Shown here in pieces: positions 8,514 through 18,333 of a DNA stretch of 64,000 nt. A model generated the notes under the pieces. It was given only the letters and a program-made list of their open reading frames with translations. It searched no databases and was not told the DNA's origin. The stretch covers positions 332,726 through 396,725 of the forward strand of contig NZ_LOIC01000018.1 of the NCBI RefSeq assembly GCF_001684335.1, in the 5' to 3' direction. Both the position numbers and the translations under genes were made by a program. The stretch is from Photorhabdus namnaonensis (GTDB lineage: Bacteria > Pseudomonadota > Gammaproteobacteria > Enterobacterales > Enterobacteriaceae). Every line of letters begins with the position of its first letter. The first letter of the stretch is position 1.

Positions 8514-9677
8514 CTAAATTTCCTGTGGTCGGCTGGCAAGGTTATTTATCATGTCGCCCCTGGCATTAAGCATCTGGAAAATCATTTCCATCACATGTTG
8601 GAAAGACTCTACCATTTGGGACAACTCCTCTTTGAGCCTGTCCATAACAGCCTGAAATGCGGTTAATTCGCTACGTGAAAGCTGTACATCAGCTTGTCGG
8701 TTAGCCGCTTTACTCTGGAAGGCCGAATTGGCAGTTTGAGCGGCGCCATTAGCAAGATTCACTGTCATGTCACTGACCTGCGTAGCCAATTTCACGCTCC
8801 GAGCCGTGGCATTTGCTACCGTACTAGCAGCTTTAGCAGAAAACTCCGCAGCCTTAGTTGCCATCTCAGCCGCTTTACCGCCAATCTTAGCTCCCATTTT
8901 GGCTATAATCCCAGCTGCCGAGCCACCAAAACTGACTCCCAGTGCCACCAAAGACACTATAATCTGAATCGCCATCATTGCTGGACCCAGCCATTTCATG
9001 GTTTCCTTGCTGATTAAACCCGCTTTAGCCGCTTCTTGTAGTCCCTGAGACACTGCTCCCACTACTCCTCCGGCAATTAGCATCGCACCTGCTATCGCAC
9101 CAACACCGGTAGCAACCATAATTGCTCCGACCACAATTGAAGCAATCGCACTGATCCAACCAAAGATCTTGGAAAATAATCCAGATTTTTGCGCCTCTTT
9201 AGCAGAATTTTCAGCTTCTTTAATCTTCTGCTGGTTCTCATCCATTTTCTGCAAGCTTTCCTGACGCGCCCGCTGGATATCTTGGATCTTGAGCTTTGTT
9301 TGATTACGCTCGATCTCGCTGGTCAATTTGCCCAATTCAATCTCTATTGCCTCAGATGAGGACAATACTAGAGAAGACAACAGCGACGTTCCTGTCAGCT
9401 TCGTTGTCAGCGCCTTTATCAGCCCTGTTGCCTGCTTAGACTCTTGCATAATCGATTCGAGCTTAGCCATTTCTTCTCGCTCAAGGCGAGTATTACTCAC
9501 AGCCAATGGCGCTGGCAGTGATACCCTTCGTGACTTAGCTACATCAGCCGACAAGTCACTTGCCTGGCTAGGCGTAACATGCTGCTCCCCTTTAAAAGGT
9601 GTAGCCACAGAGATATCATCAACCAAGGGACTCTTTTCCGGTTGAGAAACTCGGTAATCATTTGTTATCGGAATCAT
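8514..9677 (-). CDS. lopB: LopB, T3SS translocator (YopB/PopB family)
   Basis: The major translocator. It has 387 residues, with coiled-coil regions on both sides of two hydrophobic hairpin segments at about 170-205 (SAIASIVVGAIMVATGVGAIAG part) and 230-255. An alanine-rich stretch follows (KMGAKIGGKAAEMATKAAEFSAKAAS part). The protein would be kept soluble by LcrH in the bacterium and inserted in the host membrane after secretion. Its start lies 20 bases inside the lcrH end, indicating coupled translation. Confidence 0.93.
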   Translation of the reverse strand: MIPITNDYRVSQPEKSPLVDDISVATPFKGEQHVTPSQASDLSADVAKSRRVSLPAPLAVSNTRLEREEMAKLESIMQESKQATGLIKALTTKLTGTSLLSSLVLSSSEAIEIELGKLTSEIERNQTKLKIQDIQRARQESLQKMDENQQKIKEAENSAKEAQKSGLFSKIFGWISAIASIVVGAIMVATGVGAIAGAMLIAGGVVGAVSQGLQEAAKAGLISKETMKWLGPAMMAIQIIVSLVALGVSFGGSAAGIIAKMGAKIGGKAAEMATKAAEFSAKAASTVANATARSVKLATQVSDMTVNLANGAAQTANSAFQSKAANRQADVQLSRSELTAFQAVMDRLKEELSQMVESFQHVMEMIFQMLNARGDMINNLASRPQEI

Positions 9678-10167
9678 CTTTCTGAGTCCTTTTTATTGTG
9701 ATGGCTTCTAACATCGCACTGGAACTGGCGGCCAAAGCGGCCTGTTCCGGCAAAGCCGCCGCAAGTTGTTGGGCTGAGTAGAAGCCACTCTCAGCCCCAT
9801 CAAGTTCTCCTAATTGCAGGAGACATTCGGCAGCATGAAATGGAAAACGGGGCTCATTAATATCAAGCATCGCTCCATAGCTATAGCTTTGAACCGCCTG
9901 TTCCAGTTGCCCCATTGCCTGTCGGCACGCCCCCAATCCAAGGAAGAACCGGGAGTCATAGTGATCCAACATACACAAAGCCTGGAATATCTTATGTGCA
10001 TCCTGCCATTTGCCTGACTGATACTGGTTGAACGCTAATGAGTAAAGTTGCTCCAACGTATCACTAGAAATATCTTTCAACATGGCAAAGGTGCCGCCAT
10101 CATGAAGAAAAGATTCCAGCTCTTGTGCATATTGGTCAGAAATTGTTGATGTTTCTTGATGCTCCAT
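9658..10167 (-). CDS. lcrH: LcrH/SycD/PcrH, chaperone of the translocators
   Basis: Class II T3SS chaperone built of three tetratricopeptide repeats, holding LopB and LopD in the cytoplasm. TPR helices are visible around residues 35-140, for example LYSLAFNQYQSGKWQDAHKIF, then FFLGLGACRQAMGQLEQAVQSY and PRFPFHAAECLLQLGELDGA. The 169-residue length is close to PcrH (167) and SycD (168). I prefer the ATG at 10167 because AAGGA then lies about 7 bases upstream; the ATG at 10173 would touch it. It precedes and overlaps lopB, as in Yersinia and Pseudomonas. Confidence 0.93.
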   Translation of the reverse strand: MEHQETSTISDQYAQELESFLHDGGTFAMLKDISSDTLEQLYSLAFNQYQSGKWQDAHKIFQALCMLDHYDSRFFLGLGACRQAMGQLEQAVQSYSYGAMLDINEPRFPFHAAECLLQLGELDGAESGFYSAQQLAAALPEQAALAASSSAMLEAITIKRTQKDDSDNK

Positions 10168-10176
10168 AATCATTCC

Positions 10177-11154
10177 TTAAATTGCGCCGAGAATATTGCG
10201 CATGATGCTGTCATACTTTTGAATAAAACGGTTTAACGCCTCGATAGCCGCGTTATAACGGGAACTCGCCTCATTTAAACGCGTGGTTTTTTCCTGGACA
10301 GTATTGTTTAGCGGATTTACACGATCATTAACCGAAGTAGAAAAGTTGGCTAGGCGATTATTTTCTTTATCATATTCGTAAGAATTCTCCAGACCCGTCA
10401 TAGCTCCACTTTGCTTATTAGGATTTTCTAAGAATGACTTAATAGAGATTTTTTCTCCTAATTTAGGGAACATCTTCTTTAACAGAGCATATTCAGCACT
10501 ATCTTTAAAAATAGTTTCATTGCTAAAGCCATATCTCTTATAGTCCCGTAAATCAAAAGACGTATCACTAATATCAAGTTTCTGCTTATCTTTCTCTGCC
10601 GCTAGTTTCGCATTAATCTCCGATTGAATAACACTGTAAATCTTTAACTCTGCGGTCAATGCAGCCAATTCATCACGCAATTCAAGTCGTTTTTTATCAT
10701 GACCCAACATAACAGAAACAAATACATCGATTACATCATCATCAAGACGATCCGGCGTTAAATTAAAATGAACCGCAGCTAGAAAATCCCTTAATGTCCA
10801 ATCAGTTTTTAATGTAGGGCTATTCAAGAAGGACTTAAGATTCTCTATGCCATTCTTTATTTGGCTATCGAAATGACCATTTTCGACAATAGCGTTCGCT
10901 GGCAGAAAACAGGCAATCAGTTTTTTCAAGAGCCCTTTATCGTCCCTGCCACCCTGAGTAATAACCTGATCACTAAATACCTCTTTATCCCTATTCAGAT
11001 CATACTTTGCTTCAATCTTGATCTTTTTATTAAGAATAAGTGCAACCAATCCATCAAGCTCCGAAGATCCAGAACCTTTTAATTGAGCTAACGAAACCTT
11101 TTCTAGATCTGCCAAGAAAAGCTGTGGGTCATTTTGATATGGCCTAATTTCCAC
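10177..11154 (-). CDS. lcrV: LcrV/PcrV, needle-tip protein (V antigen)
   Basis: LcrV caps the needle as a pentamer and is the platform for the LopB/LopD pore. Characteristic blocks are LRDELAALTAELKIYSVIQ (central coiled coil), SIKSFLENPNKQSGAM and the long C-terminal helix SSRYNAAIEALNRFIQKYD, all as in PcrV. I choose a GTG start at 11154: AAGGAG lies 7 bases before it and the product then begins MEIRP like PcrV's MEVRN, whereas an upstream TTG almost touches the ribosome site. That gives about 325 residues, longer than PcrV (294), through an insertion-rich region near residues 70-100. Confidence 0.93.
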   Translation of the reverse strand: MEIRPYQNDPQLFLADLEKVSLAQLKGSGSSELDGLVALILNKKIKIEAKYDLNRDKEVFSDQVITQGGRDDKGLLKKLIACFLPANAIVENGHFDSQIKNGIENLKSFLNSPTLKTDWTLRDFLAAVHFNLTPDRLDDDVIDVFVSVMLGHDKKRLELRDELAALTAELKIYSVIQSEINAKLAAEKDKQKLDISDTSFDLRDYKRYGFSNETIFKDSAEYALLKKMFPKLGEKISIKSFLENPNKQSGAMTGLENSYEYDKENNRLANFSTSVNDRVNPLNNTVQEKTTRLNEASSRYNAAIEALNRFIQKYDSIMRNILGAI

Positions 11155-11165
11155 CTTCAAACTCC

Positions 11166-11444
11166 TTATACAATAATACCACGCATACGAGGTGGGCGAC
11201 GGAGACGCTTTCCCTCTTCCAGAGAGGGCGGTTGGTTGCTTCGTAAGCGATTAACTTCGGTCAGCAACTCTTGCTCAGCATTCTGAACCAAAGTAACGTC
11301 AGTATGACCAAACAGTTCTGTACCCACATTTGGGTTGATGCCAAGAGACTGCCACATCTCCTGCAATAATCGCAGTCTGTGATCGCTGTCCTTAATGGCT
11401 GCCTCAGCAGCTTGCAGTACCTTAGCGTTAGGCTTCTCTCGCAT
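11166..11444 (-). CDS. lcrG: LcrG/PcrG, LcrV-binding regulator of secretion
   Basis: A 92-residue helical protein that binds LcrV in the cytoplasm and blocks secretion from the inner face of the export apparatus until contact. It contains an N-terminal helical hairpin (KVLQAAEAAIKDSDHRLRLLQEMWQ part), the phrase INPNVGTELFGH and a basic C-terminal end (RLRRPPRMRG). It is the first gene of lcrG-lcrV-lcrH-lopB-lopD with its own ExsA-type promoter inside the end of lcrR. An AGGAG site lies 6 bases before ATG. Confidence 0.9.
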   Translation of the reverse strand: MREKPNAKVLQAAEAAIKDSDHRLRLLQEMWQSLGINPNVGTELFGHTDVTLVQNAEQELLTEVNRLRSNQPPSLEEGKRLRRPPRMRGIIV

Positions 11445-11455
11445 CAGTGACTCCT

Positions 11456-11506
11456 ATAATAAAGAGAGATATTAATCCTTCCTGTCAAAGTTGGACTTTT
11501 TTTTGT
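11456..11506 (-). promoter_or_regulatory. ExsA-dependent promoter of lcrG-lcrV-lcrH-lopB-lopD
   Basis: The minus strand shows an A-tract (11504-11497), GTC as the GnC box (11496-11494) and TGACA as the TGnnA box (11487-11483). A -10 TATTAT follows at 11461-11456 after exactly 21 bases. The upstream part overlaps the stop codon of lcrR. Confidence 0.8.
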
Positions 11507-11919
11507 TGTTTTCTCATTTGATGTAACGATATAACGCAACTGGCTTCCAGCTCAAACCAGCCGGGCGCCACCTCGCTCGCGCCTGTCCAGCGGTGGTAAA
11601 ACCGGGCTAAACGCTCATCATTAAGGGGAGAGTCAACCAAAGTATTAACTTGACCATAAAGCCGGCTACCCGGCCCAAGCACAGCCATCGTCGCTGCCGC
11701 CAACAGATAAAGAGGCGCAAATGGATTAGCAAGCCCTCGGCGCTGCCGGGTACGGCGTAACATCACGATCCAAACTCGCGGCGCATCATAGCGCCAGGCA
11801 ATTTCACAATCTTCATACCACACACGCCAACCAAGAGGGATCGCGCTACTTCCCATATAGTGGGGGTGTACCGAATAACCCCGTTCCTCAAACCAAGGAG
11901 TAAGTGGATCATGGTTCAT
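11485..11919 (-). CDS. lcrR: LcrR/PcrR family T3SS protein
   Basis: A 144-residue protein in the position of lcrR/pcrR, between lcrD and lcrG. Sequence features are [15 protein letters not shown] at the start, [15 protein letters not shown], and a short hydrophobic stretch [15 protein letters not shown] near the middle. The exact role is poorly defined in the family; it affects low-calcium regulation in Yersinia. The ATG at 11919 overlaps the lcrD stop as ATGA; a longer frame would start at a GTG two codons earlier. Confidence 0.85.
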   Translation of the reverse strand: MNHDPLTPWFEERGYSVHPHYMGSSAIPLGWRVWYEDCEIAWRYDAPRVWIVMLRRTRQRRGLANPFAPLYLLAAATMAVLGPGSRLYGQVNTLVDSPLNDERLARFYHRWTGASEVAPGWFELEASCVISLHQMRKQQKKVQL

Positions 11920-14033
11920 AGGCACACCCTGCCAAGAGGTTGGATGTTGATCTGTTGAGTCAACTCTTGATACGAGAGCACTGGCAAGCCGTGGTGATCG
12001 CCTTCAATTAACTTACGAACATAACGACGAATATCCATTGATACGATTAACACTGGCTTATTCTGCATCTGTGTTAAATCGCCCACTGTTTTCTTCATCT
12101 GTTCAAGGAAACTTTGCGTCACCGCCGGGTCCAACGCTAAGTAGCTACCTGCGCTCGTTTGACGAATACCGCCTCGGATCTGCTCCTCTAACTGCTGATC
12201 CAACAGATAGGCGGGCAGGATATTGTTGCCATTAGCATACTTGTAACAAATGTAACGCTTGAGACTACTACGAATATATTCTGTTAATTGCACTACATCT
12301 TTCTCCTTCTGCCCCCACACCACCATCGCTTCAAGAATCGCGCGTGTATTACGAATGGAGATATCCTCACCGACCAACCGTTGCAATATCTCAGTCATCC
12401 GCTGCAATGGAATGATGCGCATGGCCTCCTTGACCAATTCACCATAGCTACCCTCCATTTGTTCCAGAAGATAACGGGTTTCCTGCACGCCAATAAAATC
12501 TTCGGCATACTCACGCAACACATGAGATAAATGCCAAGTGATCACCTGAGACATGGATAAAACCGCCAGCCCGGACTTCGCCAAACGCTCTTGATGTTCT
12601 TCAGCTACCCACAGGGTAGGCTGATTAGGTAATAGCGGTTCCCCTTCTTCATAAGGAATGGCCAACAATTCCAACTGACTGACCGGTTCCTGCACCAGCA
12701 AATGTGATGAACGCAACCGACCACGGGCGACAGGCACCTCTTGTAGCTGGATCAGGTACTCCCCCTCCTTCATTCCCTCATTAAAGCGTAAGTGGATACC
12801 TGGAAATGGAACCCCTAAATCCAAATAGAGGGCGCGCCGTACCCGTATCAATTCATCATTCAGTGAAATAGCTTCCAGCTCAGCCTGTAACCCCGCGTCC
12901 ACATCAATAAGCAAAGGAACCGTCATCGCAAATTCCTCTTTCTCACTAAGCTTGCCAGCTTTGGCCTTACTACCGCTTTTGGGTTTAGGTTTGGCTGCCG
13001 GAGCGCCTGCTCCTTGGGCTAACAAACTAGGAAGATCCGCTTCCTGACTGGCGTTGGCTTGTCGCTGGCGTTGGAATAGCAAATAACCGCCACCCGCCAC
13101 CACCAGTGCAAGCGTTAAGAAGGTTAATGTAGGAAATCCGGGAATCAGGCCAAATAACACCAATAAAACGCCGCCAATCAGCAGTGCCTTTGGTTGAGCG
13201 ACAACCTGCTCGCCGATCTCATTACCCAGATCCGAGGCGTCTTCCGACGAAACCCGGGTAACAATGATACCTGCGGTGATAGCGATCAATAGTGCAGGAA
13301 CCTGAGAGACCATACCATCACCAACGGTCAAAATAGCGTAGAGCTGCAACGCGTCAGCCGCCGACATCCCTTTTTGGGTGACGCCTATGGTTATCCCGCC
13401 CAAAATGTTGACAAAGATGATGAGGAGACTCGCAATCGCATCACCCTTAACAAACTTCATCGCACCATCCATCGAACCAAACATCTGGCTCTCTTTTTCG
13501 ATAATGCTGCGCCTCTCTCTAGCCTCATTGACATCAATAACGCCGGCACGCATATCTCCGTCGATACTCATCTGTTTACCGGGCATGGCATCAAGGGAAA
13601 AACGGGCGCTCACCTCAGCTACGCGTTCCGAACCCTTAGTTATGACGATAAATTGTACAATGGTGATGATCAGAAAGATCACTATCCCGACAATCAGGTT
13701 GCCGCCGACAACGAAATCACCGAAGGTATAGACTATCTTACCGGCATCCGCTTGTAGAAGAATCATCCGGGTGGTACTGACGGAAAGCGCCAGACGAAAT
13801 AGCGTTGTCACCAGTAAGACCGCAGGAAAAGCGGAAAACTGTAAGGGGGAATTGATATAGACCGCCATCATCATGAGCACAACAGAGATGGTCATATTAA
13901 TGGCGATCAAAATGTCAAGCAGGATAGGCGGAAGCGGCAACACCATCATGAAGACCACAGCTAGCAACAATATTGCCAACATGATGTCCTTACGCTCGCC
14001 AATCAGACGCAATAACTCAAACCCACGGCTCAT
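11916..14033 (-). CDS. lcrD: LcrD/SctV, export gate protein of the T3SS
   Basis: The largest inner-membrane component of the export apparatus; its nonameric cytoplasmic ring receives substrates and chaperones. It has 705 residues. Seven or eight transmembrane segments lie in the first 330, with the conserved FHIPEP-family loop ([18 protein letters not shown] part at about 145-165). A linker rich in A/P/K follows ([22 protein letters not shown] part), then the cytoplasmic domain containing [13 protein letters not shown]. It overlaps yscY and lcrR by four bases each (ATGA), so it belongs to the lopN operon. Confidence 0.96.
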   Translation of the reverse strand: MSRGFELLRLIGERKDIMLAILLLAVVFMMVLPLPPILLDILIAINMTISVVLMMMAVYINSPLQFSAFPAVLLVTTLFRLALSVSTTRMILLQADAGKIVYTFGDFVVGGNLIVGIVIFLIITIVQFIVITKGSERVAEVSARFSLDAMPGKQMSIDGDMRAGVIDVNEARERRSIIEKESQMFGSMDGAMKFVKGDAIASLLIIFVNILGGITIGVTQKGMSAADALQLYAILTVGDGMVSQVPALLIAITAGIIVTRVSSEDASDLGNEIGEQVVAQPKALLIGGVLLVLFGLIPGFPTLTFLTLALVVAGGGYLLFQRQRQANASQEADLPSLLAQGAGAPAAKPKPKSGSKAKAGKLSEKEEFAMTVPLLIDVDAGLQAELEAISLNDELIRVRRALYLDLGVPFPGIHLRFNEGMKEGEYLIQLQEVPVARGRLRSSHLLVQEPVSQLELLAIPYEEGEPLLPNQPTLWVAEEHQERLAKSGLAVLSMSQVITWHLSHVLREYAEDFIGVQETRYLLEQMEGSYGELVKEAMRIIPLQRMTEILQRLVGEDISIRNTRAILEAMVVWGQKEKDVVQLTEYIRSSLKRYICYKYANGNNILPAYLLDQQLEEQIRGGIRQTSAGSYLALDPAVTQSFLEQMKKTVGDLTQMQNKPVLIVSMDIRRYVRKLIEGDHHGLPVLSYQELTQQINIQPLGRVCL

Positions 14034-14365
14034 AATTGCGCCCCTTGAGCGAGATAACGTTGATAAGCACTGCGCGCTTCTTCCAGGTTCCCCTCCTGTT
14101 GACAGGCGCGGCTAACACAAAGCCAGAGAGCGGCGCTTTGTTCGCCCTGTTCTTGTAAAAGAGCGCAATGTTCTTTTGCTGCGCTCCCCTCTTGCAGTTT
14201 AAGTAATGAAACCACCAAGGCGCGACGCCCTTCCTGATGTTCTGGATGCAAAGCCAGTAATGCATCCAATAAAATACGCGCTCGGTCAGGATGACCGTAT
14301 TGAAGTTGGAGCCAGCCGAGCAGCAACAGGGCGCTCTGCTGTTTAGCACTGAGAGTCATGGTCAT
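14030..14365 (-). CDS. yscY: YscY/Pcr4, chaperone of YscX
   Basis: A small cytoplasmic TPR-like chaperone of 111 residues. Helical repeat phrases are [30 protein letters not shown] (from residue 14, in parts) and [23 protein letters not shown] at the C-terminus. In Yersinia YscY binds YscX and the pair docks on YscV/LcrD; both are required for secretion. The gene overlaps yscX and lcrD by four bases each and has the same order as in Pseudomonas (pcr3-pcr4-pcrD). Confidence 0.88.
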   Translation of the reverse strand: MTMTLSAKQQSALLLLGWLQLQYGHPDRARILLDALLALHPEHQEGRRALVVSLLKLQEGSAAKEHCALLQEQGEQSAALWLCVSRACQQEGNLEEARSAYQRYLAQGAQL

Positions 14366-14727
14366 ACCTTGTGCAACAGGTGCAGAGCCATCTGCAACAA
14401 CTGTTCATCTTGATTCATTTTTTCCAACAGGGAGACAGCATGCTGTACCCTGACGTCATCATCTTGTTGCAAAATTGTACGCAAACCACTCACCGCCTGA
14501 CGGAAATCATGTGGGCGCAACAGAGAGTGAAACCCATCTTGCGGGCAAGCAAAAGCCAACAAAGCCTGATCAGCCTTGTTAGCGGGATAAAGACGTGCAG
14601 AGTGAGTCTCAACGGATTGACCATCGGGCAATAACGCGTAGCGATCAGGTAAACTAACCCCTATCTCTTCCCGACTGATCGCCGTTAGTTGTTCAATTCC
14701 TATGTGGGCGGCAGCGATTTTGCTCAC
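14362..14727 (-). CDS. yscX: YscX/Pcr3, exported T3SS component
   Basis: A 121-residue protein, close to YscX (122), found only in the Ysc-type subfamily. It begins MSKIAAAHIGIEQLTAIS and ends with a conserved helical stretch ([24 protein letters not shown] in parts) that binds YscY in Yersinia. It is itself an early T3SS substrate. The four-base overlaps with sycN and yscY show it belongs to the lopN operon. Identification rests on length, order and the C-terminal helix. Confidence 0.87.
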   Translation of the reverse strand: MSKIAAAHIGIEQLTAISREEIGVSLPDRYALLPDGQSVETHSARLYPANKADQALLAFACPQDGFHSLLRPHDFRQAVSGLRTILQQDDDVRVQHAVSLLEKMNQDEQLLQMALHLLHKV

Positions 14728-15095
14728 GAAGCGAGCACCTCTCGCTGTATTCTTAACAAAGAGCGAAATGCCTGATGCAGCAAAGGCAAAGTTATATCGC
14801 GTTCATCTAGTGTCACAAACAATAACAGGCGATCTTCCCCCAACCAGCCGCAACGCAAGGGCAGTTCTGGCCCCTGACCACTGAAAGTGAGTAACATCGC
14901 CTTAACCATGACCTCTTTTCCCTGATGCCAGGGAATTTCGCGGGCCAGCCAAAGTGTTAACGCGCCACCATAACGCTCAATCTGTAACGTACCAGAATAC
15001 TCAAAATCGATTTGGATCAAGGGGCTAGAAACATCAGACATCTCCATACCCAAATCCTGACAAAACTGGAGTAACTGTGGCTCTATCCAGTTCAT
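14724..15095 (-). CDS. sycN: SycN/Pcr2, chaperone of LopN
   Basis: A class I chaperone subunit that in Yersinia pairs with YscB to bind the N-terminus of YopN. It has 123 residues, as in SycN and Pcr2. It starts MNWIEPQLLQFCQDLG, nearly the same as its relatives, and ends DITLPLLHQAFRSLLRIQ. I chose the ATG at 15095, which overlaps the tyeA stop as ATGA, over an upstream in-frame start at 15116. The partner YscB is encoded in the rightward yscB-L operon. Confidence 0.92.
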   Translation of the reverse strand: MNWIEPQLLQFCQDLGMEMSDVSSPLIQIDFEYSGTLQIERYGGALTLWLAREIPWHQGKEVMVKAMLLTFSGQGPELPLRCGWLGEDRLLLFVTLDERDITLPLLHQAFRSLLRIQREVLAS

Positions 15096-15379
15096 GATGT
15101 TCCCTCTCCCGACCACAATTCGTCTTCTTCTCTCTCAATTGCTGTATCCAGCGCCAATTGACAAGCATTAAGCAAATTTTGACGCTGTTCTTCATCACTG
15201 AACACTTCTACCGGAATTAAGCGAATCAATCGCTTCAACTCCCGGTAGAAATGAATTTGAGTTTGGCTATCCTGCAATCCCAAAGCATGACCGAGCATTT
15301 CAACATCCCGCACATTGGCCCAACGTTTCTCAACCAGAGAAACGACATCTCCCATAAGGTCAGAAGGCCCGTATGCCAT
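15092..15379 (-). CDS. tyeA: TyeA/Pcr1, partner of the gatekeeper LopN
   Basis: TyeA binds the C-terminal part of YopN/LopN and helps plug the export gate until the translocators have been released. The 95-residue protein is helical and contains the conserved phrases VEKRWANVRD, RELKRLIRLIPVEVFSDEEQRQNLL and an acidic end, as in Yersinia TyeA (92 residues). It overlaps the lopN end by 20 bases. In some other genera the two genes are fused; here they are separate. Confidence 0.93.
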   Translation of the reverse strand: MAYGPSDLMGDVVSLVEKRWANVRDVEMLGHALGLQDSQTQIHFYRELKRLIRLIPVEVFSDEEQRQNLLNACQLALDTAIEREEDELWSGEGTS

Positions 15380-16232
15380 GACTTTCCCCCTCTATCACGC
15401 TTTTCCATAACTGCTCAACCTGAACCGACAAGCTGTTAAGCAGACGGAGTTTATGCATGTCACTCATCACACGTTCCAGCTTAATCGGATCAAGTTGCCG
15501 CTGTTGGCTGTCCAAATCAGCGCTCAACGCTTTCATGATGAATCCTGTTACTTCCATCAGGGAGCTACTCTTGAAATTGGCTTGAATATCCCGCCAGGCA
15601 GCCGACAACCCTTGATAATCCATCACTGCATCACGATAGATGTTGCGCAACGCTTGCAAGTTGCCAACCCCATTTCTCGCTGCTGTCGTGGCATCAGGCG
15701 TAATGCGGGCTCCCAACTCGATAGCAATCCCTTGCTCTTGCGCTAAACGAGACAATTCCTGGTCAATCAATGTCAATATGGCATGTGCCTCTGGCCTGCC
15801 AGCCAGCGCGTCACGGGCCTGACTCAGCGCATAGAATTGCTCACTCACCTCGCCAGAGAAACTTTCCAAATAAGCCTGTAATTGGGCAATATTCGTCAGT
15901 TGAGCGCTATTTAAGTGAGAGATCAATGCCTTGACCTTTTGTTGACGCTCCAAATCCGGCACCTTCTGCAAATATTCGCCCACCAGCGCCTCAATTTCTC
16001 GTACCCTGGCATGCCCATCGCTAACTTTACGCTTGGAGAGCGGCATATCTTTGCGCTCCGAAAATGCAAAGGTCAGCTCTTCAGCCGCATCAGCAAAAGA
16101 TTGGGATGCCGATACCAGCACGACTTTCTCTCCCTGAAACTGACCAACCTTAGCCTGCTCTTGTTGTGCGGTAACCCCGGTACCCGGTTCTGATAAAGTT
16201 ATCGAATGAAGATGATTCTGGATAATATCCAT
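15360..16232 (-). CDS. lopN: LopN, T3SS gatekeeper (YopN/PopN family)
   Basis: LopN closes the export gate and sets the order of translocators before effectors. It has 290 residues, against 293 for YopN and 288 for PopN. The N-terminal secretion and chaperone-binding region (residues 1-70) is followed by a helical bundle with VREIEALVGEYLQKVPD, an alanine-rich centre and SLMEVTGFIMKALSADLDSQ near residue 220. It is the first gene of the leftward operon lopN-tyeA-sycN-yscX-yscY-lcrD-lcrR. It is driven by an ExsA-type promoter with a perfect TATAAT, and AAGGTAG lies before its ATG. Confidence 0.93.
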   Translation of the reverse strand: MDIIQNHLHSITLSEPGTGVTAQQEQAKVGQFQGEKVVLVSASQSFADAAEELTFAFSERKDMPLSKRKVSDGHARVREIEALVGEYLQKVPDLERQQKVKALISHLNSAQLTNIAQLQAYLESFSGEVSEQFYALSQARDALAGRPEAHAILTLIDQELSRLAQEQGIAIELGARITPDATTAARNGVGNLQALRNIYRDAVMDYQGLSAAWRDIQANFKSSSLMEVTGFIMKALSADLDSQQRQLDPIKLERVMSDMHKLRLLNSLSVQVEQLWKSVIEGESHGIRAF

Positions 16233-16268
16233 AGTCTACCTTGTCATATCAGAGTTAATAATGAACGA

Positions 16269-16319
16269 ATTATAAAGATACCGTCCCAGTGCCTATGCCA
16301 AAATCAGCCGTGAATTTTT
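16269..16319 (-). promoter_or_regulatory. ExsA-dependent promoter of the lopN operon
   Basis: The minus strand shows AAAAA (16319-16315), GGC as the GnC box (16309-16307) and TGGCA as the TGnnA box (16300-16296). A -10 TATAAT follows at 16274-16269 after exactly 21 bases. It shares the 306-bp divergent region with the yscN promoter. Confidence 0.85.
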
Positions 16320-16459
16320 AGCAAAATCCGCCGTAACCCAAGGCAGAGCCCCATTGATCTAATGTAAAGCGCACCAAATATGAACAATACGCCGTGAATA
16401 AAATTAGGAAATCTCATCGATAAAGCAGGGAATGTCCAAACAAACTCCAACCATTTTCT

Positions 16460-16510
16460 AAAAACTCCCGACTCAGGTTGCAATCCCTCCCCTTCTCCCT
16501 TCTTTATAGT
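16460..16510 (+). promoter_or_regulatory. ExsA-dependent promoter of the yscN operon
   Basis: AAAAA (16460-16464), GAC as the GnC box (16470-16472) and TGCAA as the TGnnA box (16479-16483), then -10 TATAGT at 16505-16510 after exactly 21 bases. It faces away from the lopN promoter. Confidence 0.85.
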
Positions 16511-16538
16511 ATTCGCAGCAGAGGTTATATAAACGATC

Positions 16539-17861
16539 ATGAAGCTTTCCCTTGACCACATTCCCGGCCAAATGCGCCACGCTATTAATGAATGCCGACT
16601 AATTCAGATTCGCGGCAGGGTTACTCAGGTCACGGGTACACTACTTAAAGCCGTCATTCCTGGTGTGCGGATAGGTGAACTTTGTCACTTACGCAATCCT
16701 GACAACACGCTGTCGCTTTTGGCGGAGGTGATTGGATTCCAACAACATCAAGCGCTGTTGACGCCACTTGGTGAAATGTTTGGTATCTCTTCAAATACCG
16801 AAGTCAGTCCAACCGGAGCCATGCACCAAGTTGGCGTGGGTGATTACCTGTTAGGACAAGTCCTTGATGGGCTAGGTAATCCGTTTTCCGGCGGCCAATT
16901 GCCGGAGCCACAAGCGTGGTATCCCGTTTATCGGGATGCGCCGGCTCCCATGAGCCGTAAACGGATTGAACACCCGCTTTCACTCGGCGTACGCGCTATT
17001 GATGGCTTACTCACTTGCGGTGAAGGTCAACGTATGGGGATTTTCGCCGCGGCTGGCGGCGGAAAAAGTACACTGCTATCTACGTTGATTCGTAGCGCCG
17101 AAGTTGATGTTACCGTGCTGGCGCTCATCGGCGAGCGTGGCCGTGAAGTACGGGAATTCATCGAATCGGATCTCGGTGAAGAGGGACTAAAACGTTCCGT
17201 GCTAGTGGTCGCGACCTCAGATCGCCCGGCAATGGAGCGAGCTAAAGCAGGGTTTGTCGCCACATCAATCGCCGAATATTTTCGTGATCAAGGTAAACGT
17301 GTACTGCTATTGATGGATTCTGTGACCCGTTTCGCCCGAGCACAACGAGAAATAGGTTTAGCTGCCGGTGAACCACCAACCCGGCGTGGTTATCCTCCGT
17401 CCGTGTTCGCGGCTTTGCCACGATTAATGGAGCGTGCTGGTCAATCCGACAAAGGTTCGATTACCGCCCTCTATACCGTATTGGTGGAAGGCGACGACAT
17501 GACAGAACCCGTAGCGGATGAAACCCGATCCATCCTTGATGGTCACATTATTTTGTCACGCAAACTGGCCGCGGCTAATCACTATCCTGCCATCGATGTA
17601 TTACGTTCCGCTAGTCGAGTGATGAATCAAATCATCACCCCTGAACATCAAGCTCAGGCAGGTTTGTTACGCAACTGGTTAGCTAAATATGAAGAAGTGG
17701 AGCTTTTGTTGCAGATTGGAGAGTACCAGAAGGGACAAGATTCCGTTGCCGATAACGCCATTGCACGCATTGAAGCAATACGTAATTGGTTACGCCAAGG
17801 CACTCATGAGCCAAGCGATTTACCGCAAACTTTAGCGTTATTGCAACAGATAACAAGATAA
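16539..17861 (+). CDS. yscN: YscN/SctN, T3SS ATPase
   Basis: The hexameric ATPase at the cytoplasmic entrance of the injectisome, which strips chaperones and unfolds substrates. The 440 residues show an N-terminal beta barrel, then Walker A AAAGGGKS with Lys176, the phrase [13 protein letters not shown] and Walker [15 protein letters not shown]. The catalytic-glutamate and arginine-finger region follows ([19 protein letters not shown] part), all typical of the SctN/FliI family. It heads yscN-O-P-Q-R-S-T-U with an ExsA-type promoter. The ribosome site before the ATG is weak (AGAGG about 12 bases upstream). Confidence 0.97.
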   Translation: MKLSLDHIPGQMRHAINECRLIQIRGRVTQVTGTLLKAVIPGVRIGELCHLRNPDNTLSLLAEVIGFQQHQALLTPLGEMFGISSNTEVSPTGAMHQVGVGDYLLGQVLDGLGNPFSGGQLPEPQAWYPVYRDAPAPMSRKRIEHPLSLGVRAIDGLLTCGEGQRMGIFAAAGGGKSTLLSTLIRSAEVDVTVLALIGERGREVREFIESDLGEEGLKRSVLVVATSDRPAMERAKAGFVATSIAEYFRDQGKRVLLLMDSVTRFARAQREIGLAAGEPPTRRGYPPSVFAALPRLMERAGQSDKGSITALYTVLVEGDDMTEPVADETRSILDGHIILSRKLAAANHYPAIDVLRSASRVMNQIITPEHQAQAGLLRNWLAKYEEVELLLQIGEYQKGQDSVADNAIARIEAIRNWLRQGTHEPSDLPQTLALLQQITR

Positions 17862-18322
17862 TGATTAGCCGTTTACAACGCATAAAAGCCTTACGAGTCG
17901 AACGCGCTGAAAAACATTTTTCACTGCAACAAATGAAACTGCAAACAGCCCGTCAAAACCATCAACAGGCTTTGCAAACCTTGCAAGATTACGGTCAATG
18001 GCGAATAGAAGAGGAACAGCAGCTTTTCGCACTGTGTCAAGGCAAACCTATTGACCGTAAAGGTCTTGAACGCTGGCAACAACAAATTGCCCTGTTGCGC
18101 GAAAATGAAGCGCAACTGGAAAAGCAATTGGCTGAAATGAAAGAAAAAACGGAGCTGGAACTCCGTCAATTACAAGAGTGTCAGCGTGTATTGCACCACG
18201 CACGCCAGCAGCAAGAAAAATTTAATGAATTGGGTCGTCAGCAACAAGAGGCGATCCGTGCCCAAGGTGAATACCAGGAAGAGCTGGAACAAGAAGAGTT
18301 CCATTGCCAAGAAAGAGTGTAA
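17861..18322 (+). CDS. yscO: YscO/SctO, central stalk protein of the ATPase
   Basis: A 153-residue, almost wholly alpha-helical coiled-coil protein rich in Q, E, K and R (for example EAQLEKQLAEMKEKTELELRQL in parts). SctO/FliJ proteins sit inside the ATPase ring and link it to the gate protein LcrD. The ATG overlaps the yscN stop. Sequence conservation is low, so the call rests on length, coiled coil and its place between yscN and yscP. Confidence 0.9.
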   Translation: MISRLQRIKALRVERAEKHFSLQQMKLQTARQNHQQALQTLQDYGQWRIEEEQQLFALCQGKPIDRKGLERWQQQIALLRENEAQLEKQLAEMKEKTELELRQLQECQRVLHHARQQQEKFNELGRQQQEAIRAQGEYQEELEQEEFHCQERV

Positions 18323-18333
18323 AACAGAAGAGT

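Noticed and set aside
16304..16561. 85-codon minus-strand frame in the lopN-yscN divergent region
   Set aside because: It covers both ExsA promoters and overlaps the yscN start; no family resemblance.
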